Below, piece after piece: positions 1 through 6,042 of a stretch of 6,188 nucleotides of DNA (the first letter of the stretch is position 1; the number at the start of each line of letters is the position of its first letter). The DNA comes from Bacteroidales bacterium (lineage in GTDB: Bacteria > Bacteroidota > Bacteroidia > Bacteroidales > GCA-2748055), in assembly GCA_029934875.1 (NCBI GenBank), contig JAOZLK010000291.1, positions 1 through 6,188 of the forward strand, in the 5' to 3' direction. Made by a program: the position numbers and the translations under genes. Under the pieces are notes generated by a model. It was not told where the DNA came from and ran no database searches. It saw nothing but the letters and a program-made list of their open reading frames with translations.

Positions 1-59
1 AGCAAAATTATAATAAAGCATGAACTTTGCACTATTCAACATGGTACTAAATTAATTAT

Positions 60-90
60 TTGTTGGGTTATTGGTTTGTTATTATGTTTG
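60..90 (+). promoter_or_regulatory. Candidate Bacteroidota-type promoter for the broken GH106-like gene
   Basis: TATGTTTG at 83-90 matches the Bacteroidota -7 consensus TAnnTTTG exactly. TTG triplets at 60-62 and 63-65 lie 20 and 17 bases upstream of it, which is the expected place for the -33 element. Transcription would start near 97 and leave a leader of about 40 bases before the ATG at 136. The match is seen in the sequence; promoter activity is inferred. In A+T-rich DNA such matches also arise by chance. Confidence 0.4.
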
Positions 91-135
91 TTATATCTGA
101 AGAATCAAATAGCCTTATTTTATTTAAAACTGATT

Positions 136-330
136 ATGAGAATATTTAGTTTAATTCATTTTAGAAGATGGAGTATATTGATAGGAACCATCTTCCTTAC
201 TTTGCCTCTTTTTTTCTGCTCTCGTGCAGATCAATTTTCTGCTTAAGATTATATCCAAATTCAGGAGAATTTTATTACACCGGAGGAAAGCAATAAACCC
301 TGGTGTTATTATTGGAAATATAAAAAGCCC
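136..330 (+). pseudogene. Remnant 5' end of a GH106-like glycoside hydrolase gene, with in-frame stop and truncated
   Basis: The ATG at 136 opens a 36-codon frame starting MRIFSLIHFRRWSILIG. It has a basic start, a hydrophobic stretch and a possible cleavage region (FFCSRADQ), so it reads as a signal peptide, and it ends at TAA 244-246. The same frame continues after the stop with DYIQIQENFITPEESNK (247-297) followed by PWCYYW (298-315). This resembles the N-terminal motif of GH106-type (alpha-L-rhamnosidase-like) enzymes, where a signal peptide is followed by F-x-x-P...KPW-x-Y-W. Changing TAA to CAA would restore a continuous frame. After about 315 the similarity stops and the frame runs into the terminator hairpin, ending at TAA 355-357. 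The family is normally around 900 residues or more, so nearly all of the enzyme, including any catalytic part, is missing. The family call rests on a short motif recognised by eye. The alternative is an unrelated 36-residue membrane peptide at 136-246. Confidence 0.5.
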
Positions 331-355
331 GGCAGGTTTGATCCTGCCGGGCTTT
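324..355 (-). terminator. Rho-independent terminator of the large modular protein gene
   Basis: The arms 324-336 and 343-355 form a perfect 13-bp, G+C-rich stem around a 6-base loop. Read on the minus strand, the stem is followed directly by a run of five T (322-326, partly within the stem). It lies about 30 bases past the stop codon of the gene ending at 385. On the + strand the hairpin is followed by a weaker T-rich tract, so it may also stop transcription coming from the broken gene on the left. Confidence 0.9.
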
Positions 356-384
356 AATTTGTTGTTTATTTTTCTGGTTAATAA

Positions 385-3300
385 CTAATTCTTTACAAAT
401 CTAAGGACCTTTACATCACCTTCAAAAGTTCTGGCTTTTATCAGATATAATCCAGAATCCAAAGATTCAATACTAAGTTCCAGTTTTGATCCTGAATTAT
501 TTTTAACCTGCTTAAGTACCTGTCCGGTAATATCAAGTATTGCTATGGTCTCGATATGAGAAGCATAATCAATATGCAGGACATTATTTGCAGGGTTCGG
601 ATACAACTTCATGTTATTTGGAATCATATCGCGGGCAGAAGTATTATTAACAATAATGATATCCTTTATTCCTGTTATTCCGGTTCCGTCTGTTGCAGTT
701 GCTGTGACCGTTACAGTTCCTCCAGCTACGGCAGTAAGAAGACCCGCAGCATCAATGCTTGCAATGGCATCATCACTAACCGACCATGTTACATCCAGGC
801 TGGAAGCATTACCAGGAATTATAGTGGTCGACATCTGCATTGTATTACCTAAACCTTTAAGAGTGTCAGAATCACATTTAACAGTAATACGCATTACATA
901 GATTTTAAGAGTCACAATAATGTCTTTCGTTCCTGTAACACCCGATGCGTCCTCGGCAGTTGCTGTAACAGTAACAGTACCATCATTAACACTTGTAAGC
1001 AGACCACTTTGATCGATAGTTGCAATGTTCTCATCATTCACCGACCATGTGAAGTCTTTGTTTGTTGCATCTGCCGGGCTTATGGTGGCAGTCATCTGCA
1101 TAGTGGTTCCTTTAACATCGAAAAGCTCAGAAGCATCACTGGTTACATCGATCGCACTTACAGCTACATTTGCAATTACAGTAATATCCATAGTTGATGT
1201 AATTGCAGTGTTTTCGGTTGAAGTTGCAGTTACACTCACAGTACCTCCAATTACAGCTGTAAGTAGCCCTGTTGTTGCATCAATGCTTGCAATGGCATCA
1301 TCACTAACCGACCAGGTAACCGTGCTATCTGAAATATTTGGCCATGGAGTGGATAGCATCTGCAAGGTGGTTCCCGTTCCTATGGTCTCTTTTCCTCCTT
1401 CACTGCTGACATCTAAAGATTCCAATGCCGGTGCTGTGGTTATGAATCGTATGAAATCAACAGAAACCCTGTCAATTCCGGCAGTAGCAAGACCCTTGAT
1501 AGGATCGAGACGGAAATAACTATAAGTATCTTCAGGAGTCCAGCCTACATTGAAACCTTCATCAGCACTCCAACTATCTAAATCGTACATATCTATATAT
1601 ATATCTTTAAATTCCGATTGAAGCGTATCAAGAGGGATTCTTAAAGTCTGAATTTCTGAAGGAGTGGGGAATCCTTTCCACATAAATAACTCTCCACTGG
1701 GATCATTAGACTCATTTTTCACACTCAGGTGCATGTATTTAATATCACCCACTGTCCAGGCAGAAGTAAAAATCTGACTGTACAAGTATGGATCGTCGCC
1801 AATCACATCAAGTACCAGACTGCCATTAGCATGACTTGCATCTATTTGCATTACTTCTGTACCACCACTACCAGCTACACCCCAGCCGTCAACATCATTT
1901 GTAAATTCCCAGGCATTGATCTGCGCGGTAGATACAATAATAGTCTTGCTTCCGGAGATTGAAGTTTGGTCAACTGATGTAGCAGTAACAACTACTGTGC
2001 CTTCCGCAACTGCAGTAAGAATACCAGTTGCATCGATGGTGGCTATTCCTGTATCATCTACCGACCATGTAACAGTCTTATCTCCAGCTTCGAAAGGAGT
2101 TATTACCGTTCCCATCTGCAACACGCCTCCTATGGCTGAGATGTTTGAGTTATCACTAGTTACCTCAACACCCGTAACGCTAAGAGCTTCTCCAACTGTA
2201 ATTACAGCTGTTCCTGAAACCGAACCGTCAAGTGTTGATGTAGCAGTAACCGTAACATCACCTAAAGATACTGCGGTTAATAAACCCTCGTCATCAATGG
2301 TGGCTATTGCAACATCATCCACAGACCAGATCGCATTCCGGTTTGCCAGCTCAGGTTCATAAGAGAGAATCATCTGTAAAGTATTTCCAAGGCCGAATAT
2401 ACCAGTTATACCTTCTTCACCTGCAACAGTATATGTGGTTGGCACGATAGGACTTTCCTCAAGAAGACGTATAAAGTCATAAGAGATTGTACCACTTGCA
2501 GCAGCATCATCATTTGCAGGATCAAGCCTAAGACCGGCCATGTTTTGGTCTGGTGTCCAGGTAGCGATGGTTGTCAGATCCACGAACACATCCACATAAT
2601 CAGTATTGTTAGCGGTAATAGGATATACAGTATGCCCTAAGCCATCGGGAACGAGCCATGAAATAAACATTCCAGTCTCATAGGCGGTTTCATTTTTCAT
2701 TTTCAGGTGCAAATATTCCAGATCACCGGGAGTCCATGGTGTTGGCAGAGCGTTCTGGAACCATGGATCAGCTGCTGTAATAGTAACGACAGCTTTTCCA
2801 CCAACAACTTCTACAGTACAATTACTTAAATTGGTCCAGCCTTCAAGATCTCCGTCTGTGTCAAATTCCCATGCATTTTTTTGGGCAGCGTGCACGTTGA
2901 TGACAGCTGTTCCTGAAACCGAACCGTCAAGTGTTGATGTAGCGGTAACCGTAACAGCACCTTCAGTTACAGCAGTTAACAATCCATTGTCATCAATGGT
3001 GGCTATTGCAACATCATCCACAGTCCAGATCGCATCGCGGTTTGCCAGCTCAGGTGCATAAGATAGAAGCATCTGCAGGCTATTTCCAATGCCAATTATA
3101 CTATTAACATCACCTTCACTTGCAACAGTATATGAAGTTGGCACAATAGGGCTTTCCTCAATAAAACGTATAAAATCATAGGAGATTGTCCCACTTGAAA
3201 GATCGTCTGAAGGATCCATTCTCAGAACAAACATCTCTTCGTCCGGCTGCCATGCTGGCGAAGTTGTCAGATCCACGTATAATTCCACATAATCAGCATC

Positions 3301-4350
3301 ATTTGCTGAAATTGCGTAATGAATATCTGCAAGTGCGGGATCTCCATCAAAGATCCATCCAATTAACATTGCAATCTCAGAGCTGGTTTCATTTTTCATT
3401 TTCAGGTGCAAATATTCCAAATTACCAGGGAGCCATCCTTTTGGCAACCAGTTCTGGAACTTAGGATCAGCTCCTGTCATAGTAACGACAGCTTTTCCAC
3501 CAACCGCTTCTACAGTACAATTAGACATATCTGTCCAACCTTCAAGATCTCCATCTGTTTCAAATTCCCATGCATTTTTCTGATCGCCAACATTAATGGT
3601 TTTCGACCCTGTCAGGCCTGTGGCATCATCTGTGGCAGTAACAACAACTGTTCCATTGGCAACAGAGGTAAGGAGTCCATCTGTATCAATAGTAGCAACG
3701 CCAGGATCGTCCACCGACCAAGTCACAGCTGCTACAGCAACATCGTTAATTGACATATCCGTAGCCATCTGCCAGGTAGTTCCTATTCCGCTCATGTCAT
3801 TGGGGATAGCAAAGGGCGATCCCGTAACCGCATTTGTAACTTCTACAAATTTGATATAGTCGATCTCAATAACTCCGGTTGTTGCCGTATCTGAGGCGGG
3901 TTCGAATCCCAGATAATAATTGTCCTTTTCGGGTATCCATCCAGGGTTGGCGGACATATCAACGAAGTAAGTTTTAAACTCGGTATCCTGGGTTGATACA
4001 TCAAATAAAACAAACGCGGCATCACTGAAGTCCGCTTCTCCAGCGAACCAAATAGTGGACAATGCATCATCGGTACTATTTTTCATGCTAATTTGCGCAT
4101 AATTTAAAGTATCAACAAGCCATGATACTAAGGGATTAATTGCAATGGCATGTGTATTCGGGTCAGAATCAAGGGTGATCTTCATATGACCGGCGTCCCA
4201 TGTCGGAGTAAAGCCGTCATAATAGGGCACTCCTGATAAACCCCAACCCTCAAGGTCGGAAGTGAATTCCCATTCATCTACCTGCTGGGCATTTAATCCC
4301 ACTATCAGGAAAGCAAGCATTGCTACAAGTAAAAGTTTTGTTTTCTTCAT
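385..4350 (-). CDS. Large secreted multidomain protein: four carbohydrate-binding-like modules, seven Big_2 Ig-like domains, T9SS type A sorting domain
   Basis: This 1321-residue protein starts with a signal peptide (1-21, hydrophobic core then LNA/Q) and ends with a type IX sorting domain (about 1247-1321), so it should be exported through the outer membrane and anchored or released. In between, 'A' modules (about 27-170, 259-399, 492-632, 812-971) alternate with Big_2 domains (about 173-254, 405-486, 638-719, 725-806, 975-1059, 1063-1146, 1152-1234). The order is A-B-A-B-A-B-B-A-B-B-B. A modules open with WEF...GW, carry a strand such as YLHLKMKNE and close with a strand such as SYDFIRFIEE, a pattern typical of jelly-roll carbohydrate-binding modules. 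Big_2 domains carry G-x-T-x-QM, TWSVDD, ATID-x-x-G-LLTAV and TVTVTAT. I see no catalytic domain, so glycan binding, adhesion or matrix building is inferred. The ATG at 4348-4350 is preceded by A+T-rich sequence with no Shine-Dalgarno. The lipoprotein gene lies 158 bases upstream on the same strand. Confidence 0.93.
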   Translation of the reverse strand: MKKTKLLLVAMLAFLIVGLNAQQVDEWEFTSDLEGWGLSGVPYYDGFTPTWDAGHMKITLDSDPNTHAIAINPLVSWLVDTLNYAQISMKNSTDDALSTIWFAGEADFSDAAFVLFDVSTQDTEFKTYFVDMSANPGWIPEKDNYYLGFEPASDTATTGVIEIDYIKFVEVTNAVTGSPFAIPNDMSGIGTTWQMATDMSINDVAVAAVTWSVDDPGVATIDTDGLLTSVANGTVVVTATDDATGLTGSKTINVGDQKNAWEFETDGDLEGWTDMSNCTVEAVGGKAVVTMTGADPKFQNWLPKGWLPGNLEYLHLKMKNETSSEIAMLIGWIFDGDPALADIHYAISANDADYVELYVDLTTSPAWQPDEEMFVLRMDPSDDLSSGTISYDFIRFIEESPIVPTSYTVASEGDVNSIIGIGNSLQMLLSYAPELANRDAIWTVDDVAIATIDDNGLLTAVTEGAVTVTATSTLDGSVSGTAVINVHAAQKNAWEFDTDGDLEGWTNLSNCTVEVVGGKAVVTITAADPWFQNALPTPWTPGDLEYLHLKMKNETAYETGMFISWLVPDGLGHTVYPITANNTDYVDVFVDLTTIATWTPDQNMAGLRLDPANDDAAASGTISYDFIRLLEESPIVPTTYTVAGEEGITGIFGLGNTLQMILSYEPELANRNAIWSVDDVAIATIDDEGLLTAVSLGDVTVTATSTLDGSVSGTAVITVGEALSVTGVEVTSDNSNISAIGGVLQMGTVITPFEAGDKTVTWSVDDTGIATIDATGILTAVAEGTVVVTATSVDQTSISGSKTIIVSTAQINAWEFTNDVDGWGVAGSGGTEVMQIDASHANGSLVLDVIGDDPYLYSQIFTSAWTVGDIKYMHLSVKNESNDPSGELFMWKGFPTPSEIQTLRIPLDTLQSEFKDIYIDMYDLDSWSADEGFNVGWTPEDTYSYFRLDPIKGLATAGIDRVSVDFIRFITTAPALESLDVSSEGGKETIGTGTTLQMLSTPWPNISDSTVTWSVSDDAIASIDATTGLLTAVIGGTVSVTATSTENTAITSTMDITVIANVAVSAIDVTSDASELFDVKGTTMQMTATISPADATNKDFTWSVNDENIATIDQSGLLTSVNDGTVTVTATAEDASGVTGTKDIIVTLKIYVMRITVKCDSDTLKGLGNTMQMSTTIIPGNASSLDVTWSVSDDAIASIDAAGLLTAVAGGTVTVTATATDGTGITGIKDIIIVNNTSARDMIPNNMKLYPNPANNVLHIDYASHIETIAILDITGQVLKQVKNNSGSKLELSIESLDSGLYLIKARTFEGDVKVLRFVKN
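388..612 (-). other. T9SS type A C-terminal sorting domain (Por_Secre_tail) of the large protein
   Basis: Residues about 1247-1321 begin KLYPNPANNVLHI, continue with IAILDITGQV and LSIESLDSGLYLIKA, and end KVLRFVKN. This is the standard layout of the type A domain: YPNP, a D-x-x-G-q turn, an L-x-x-G-x-Y-x-x-k strand and a terminal v-x-k-f-v-k strand. In Bacteroidota this domain directs cargo through the type IX secretion system and is usually cleaved by PorU at the surface. The genome should therefore encode a T9SS. Confidence 0.93.
649..1428 (-). repeat. Three tandem Big_2 (Ig-like) domains, B5-B7
   Basis: Residues 975-1234 hold three Ig-like repeats at a period of 87-89 residues, with core motifs at 1013-1024, 1101-1113 and 1188-1200. 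The first and third share SDDAIASIDA, while the middle one has NDENIATIDQ. A 38-base stretch at 749-786 is identical to 1277-1314, exactly 528 bases (two domains) apart. These domains probably act as a stiff spacer between the last A module and the sorting domain. Confidence 0.85.
1438..1923 (-). other. Fourth, most divergent carbohydrate-binding-like module (A4)
   Basis: Residues about 810-971 start NAWEFTNDVDGWGVAG and end with SVDFIRFI, sharing the opening and closing strands of the other A modules, plus IKYMHLSVKNE in the middle. It is about 20 residues longer than A2 and A3 and has a different surface between the conserved strands (for example LFMWKGFPTP). It may therefore have a different ligand. 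Glycan binding is inferred from the fold-like pattern only. Confidence 0.6.
1933..2178 (-). repeat. Extra Big_2 domain B4, in tandem with B3
   Basis: Residues about 725-806 (VTGVEVTSDN... to GSKTIIV) form a complete Ig-like domain that directly follows B3, breaking the strict A-B alternation seen in the first half of the protein. It carries the usual TWSVDD, ATIDATGILTAV and VVVTAT motifs. Confidence 0.8.
2191..2877 (-). repeat. Intragenic duplicated A-B unit, copy 2 (modules A3 and B3)
   Basis: Residues about 492-720 are a close copy of residues 259-487, at a constant offset of 233 residues (699 bases). By eye the proteins are roughly 70% identical. At the DNA level there are identical runs of 41 bases (2204-2244 against 2903-2943), 35 bases (2686-2720 against 3385-3419), 34 bases (2291-2324 against 2990-3023) and 26 bases (2780-2805 against 3479-3504). 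This indicates fairly recent duplication or continuing gene conversion. Confidence 0.88.
2881..3576 (-). repeat. Intragenic duplicated A-B unit, copy 1 (modules A2 and B2)
   Basis: Residues about 259-490: the carbohydrate-binding-like module A2 (NAWEFETDGDLEGW... to SYDFIRFIEES), a short linker (PIVPTSYTVA), then the Big_2 domain B2. It matches the copy at 2191-2877 without gaps through most of its length. Variation is concentrated in the middle of the A module (about residues 323-350), which in a jelly-roll fold could be loop or ligand-facing surface. Confidence 0.88.
3589..4272 (-). other. N-terminal module pair A1-B1 of the large protein
   Basis: Residues about 27-170 (EWEFTSDLEGWGLSG... 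to IEIDYIKFVE) form the first carbohydrate-binding-like module, followed by the Ig-like domain B1 at about 173-254 (TWSVDDPGVATID... GSKTINV). The WEF motif lies 234 residues before that of A2, so the same 233-234 residue period applies, but the sequence of A1 has diverged much further than A2 and A3 from each other. Confidence 0.75.
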
Positions 4351-4508
4351 AATTAAAAATTTAATTAAGTTTCACAATTAGAATTAGTTATAAATTTCAG
4401 ATTTGAATATTTACTAGTTTGAAAAAAAATGAACTAAATTTTGGAACACTATGTAACTGAATCTTACTAATGAAAAGCAAGTTGATTCTAATTATACCCC
4501 TCATAATA
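4351..4508. other. Intergenic gap between the two minus-strand genes
   Basis: A 158-base A+T-rich spacer. I see no hairpin terminator for the upstream lipoprotein gene and no full match to the Bacteroidota promoter consensus, so co-transcription is possible but not shown. TGAAACTT on the minus strand (4367-4374) lies 17-24 bases before the start of the large gene. The same octamer lies 16-23 bases before the lipoprotein start. Confidence 0.5.
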
Positions 4509-5813
4509 TTAATTTTTCAGGTTAATCACCACAGATCCACCTGGGTTCAATGTCCATTCTGTGAGAGATTTCTCTGTGGAAACTGCATCAATGGAAGAAA
4601 ACACCCCGTCAATTTTCCATTCAGGAGAAATTTCCAGAGAGAATTCTGTCTCTTGCTCACAGCTGCTGTTTGAAATCACAAGCCGGGCCAGCTTATCCAT
4701 ACGGTAGGTGCCAATCACAATATTTGCTTCCTCACCTGCAGGAGTGGCCATTGGAGAATTTCCTTCGCGTAATTCACCTGAACTATACCGTGCCACTTCT
4801 GTGTTGTCCCACTCCAGAAGTCCTTTTCCTACCTTTTTAAGATAGAAGTTGGCCTCTTTTACATAGTCATAAACGTTGGTACGGTTTCCATCAATATCAA
4901 TCATAGCATTGAGATGGGCTTCTACCAAAAATGGTTTATCGTTTTCATCCCGAACAAAACCCTGATCTGGTAGTGGGGTCCAATAACTGAACCAACCCAC
5001 ACCGCGGGTACCGTATGCCAGTGAAGTGTTAATCTGCCACAGGATATCCGCTCTGTTCGGTACGCGCAGTCCTTTGTCAATAGCTTGACTCTGGATGAAA
5101 ATAATAAATGGAATATCTGCTTTGCGGGTCTCCTCCCTAACAATGCTAAGGTCATTGAACCAAGCTTCATACCTGGTGAATCCCTCTCTAAGTGCATAAA
5201 AATCGTAAGAGAGTAATTTGGGTTTTACAATATCTATGAAGGAGCTTATATGGGTGCGGTAATCATCAGAAGCAAGCTGAAAAGGACTAGCATAGGATGG
5301 TAGTAGATTGATTAGTGGCTCATGGTAAGGATCTACAGTACGGAATGCTTCACAGATATCATGTAAACTCTGGAACAGAACTCCACTTGGTTCATCCCTG
5401 ACTACGTATGCAGCAAGTGCGGGATGGTCCTTATAGTCCTCAACAATCGCTCTGATGGCAGCAGTATCAACTGTAACTACTTGTTCGACCATGAAAGGCA
5501 TCACACGGATATCAACAGGAATGATCTTAATACCTGTCTTCAATCCGAGATCCAATGCTTTCAGGTTTGTTTCCTTGTCCAAAGCCCCATTTCCCGGAAC
5601 GAGGTATTCAATTCCAGCATCAGCAATCTCCTGATAGCGTTCTAATGTGGCCTCTTCCTGTGGGGGTCCGGAATAAGCGATGATCTTAAAATCTGTAAGG
5701 AAAGTGTATTCCTTTTGAGAAGTTTTAGTCTGATTTTCAGTTTTGCCAGTTCCGCAACTGATCATAATACCGGATATAATAACTGGAATAAAGTATTTGG
5801 TGATTCTTCTCAA
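4509..5813 (-). CDS. Putative glycoside hydrolase-like TIM-barrel lipoprotein
   Basis: A 434-residue protein with a lipoprotein signal (MRRITKYF..., lipobox IMISC, lipidated Cys20). The rest reads as a (beta/alpha)8 barrel: FKIIAYSG (42-49), GIEYLVPG (67-74), GIKIIPVDIRV (94-104), ALAAYVVRDEPS (132-143), EPLINLLPSY (165-174), KLLSYDFYALR (199-209), IPFIIFIQSQA (234-244) and RGVGWFSYWTP (270-280). A C-terminal beta domain follows from about 362. Asp140-Glu141 after strand 4 sit where clan GH-A enzymes have their acid/base (usually NEP), and aromatic W274, Y277 and W278 end strand 8. However, strand 7 has Gln rather than the usual nucleophile Glu, so the mechanism is unclear. I cannot assign a numbered GH family or a substrate. 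The start is TTG (5811-5813): an in-frame TAA lies just upstream with no ATG between, and the next Met (17) is inside the lipobox. It may be co-transcribed with the large gene downstream. Confidence 0.85.
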   Translation of the reverse strand: MRRITKYFIPVIISGIMISCGTGKTENQTKTSQKEYTFLTDFKIIAYSGPPQEEATLERYQEIADAGIEYLVPGNGALDKETNLKALDLGLKTGIKIIPVDIRVMPFMVEQVVTVDTAAIRAIVEDYKDHPALAAYVVRDEPSGVLFQSLHDICEAFRTVDPYHEPLINLLPSYASPFQLASDDYRTHISSFIDIVKPKLLSYDFYALREGFTRYEAWFNDLSIVREETRKADIPFIIFIQSQAIDKGLRVPNRADILWQINTSLAYGTRGVGWFSYWTPLPDQGFVRDENDKPFLVEAHLNAMIDIDGNRTNVYDYVKEANFYLKKVGKGLLEWDNTEVARYSSGELREGNSPMATPAGEEANIVIGTYRMDKLARLVISNSSCEQETEFSLEISPEWKIDGVFSSIDAVSTEKSLTEWTLNPGGSVVINLKN

Positions 5814-5827
5814 AATTAGTATTTATG

Positions 5828-5857
5828 AAAGTTTCAAAACACAAATATTCATGATGC
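5828..5857. repeat. Imperfect direct repeat, copy 1 (30 bases)
   Basis: It matches 6011-6040 at 26 of 30 positions. Both copies begin AAAGTTTCAAAAC and end with CATGnTGC. The spacing between copies is 183 bases. This copy ends 15 bases before the start codon of the lipoprotein gene. Confidence 0.65.
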
Positions 5858-6010
5858 CACAGCAAGTCATACTAAATATTAGAAGTAAAAATACTCACAC
5901 CAAACTAAAAGAGTGGTTCGATTTTGTAAGGAAAATATGTGAATTTGTAAGGAAATGTGTAATTGGCAACAAGATTACTCGGCTAACACACTGGCTATAG
6001 GTGTATTAAT

Positions 6011-6040
6011 AAAGTTTCAAAACGAAAATAATCATGCTGC
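6011..6040. repeat. Imperfect direct repeat, copy 2 (30 bases)
   Basis: The second copy of the element at 5828-5857. It directly abuts the possible mobile-element end that starts near 6043, and no open reading frame follows it on the minus strand. Confidence 0.65.
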
Positions 6041-6042
6041 GA

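Larger units (their letters stand above)
5814..6042. other. Region upstream of the lipoprotein gene with no recognised gene
   Basis: About 230 bases, A+T-rich, with no convincing coding frame on either strand. It holds an imperfect 30-base direct repeat and a small 21-base-period repeat (TTTGTAAGGAAA at 5923-5934 and 5944-5955). The promoter of the lipoprotein gene should lie here, but I cannot place it with confidence. Confidence 0.5.

Noticed and set aside
20..55. An 11-codon frame near the left edge
   Set aside because: Chance-length frame in A+T-rich DNA without any supporting signal.
1025..1519. Open + strand frame of 164 codons inside the large gene, with others like it at 1916-2362 and 3406-3753
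   Set aside because: They lie antisense to the Big_2-coding repeats, recur at the same relative place in each repeat, and encode low-complexity Val/Thr/Ala/Ser-rich shadows of the real frame.
4373..4380. TAATTGTG on the minus strand as a -7 box for the large gene
   Set aside because: It has one mismatch to TAnnTTTG and no TTG at the proper distance upstream, and it lies very close to the start codon.
4470..4673. Open + strand frame of 67 codons with a hydrophobic start
   Set aside because: It runs mostly antisense to the C-terminal coding part of the lipoprotein gene and shows no family resemblance.
5923..5955. Two TTTGTAAGGAAA copies as the start of a CRISPR or iteron array
   Set aside because: Only two copies, 21 bases apart, with no further units and no spacer-like regularity.
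5743..6000. Open + strand frame of 85 codons crossing the start of the lipoprotein gene
   Set aside because: It overlaps the well-supported lipoprotein start on the opposite strand, has no recognisable motif, and its end covers the short TTTGTAAGGAAA repeat.
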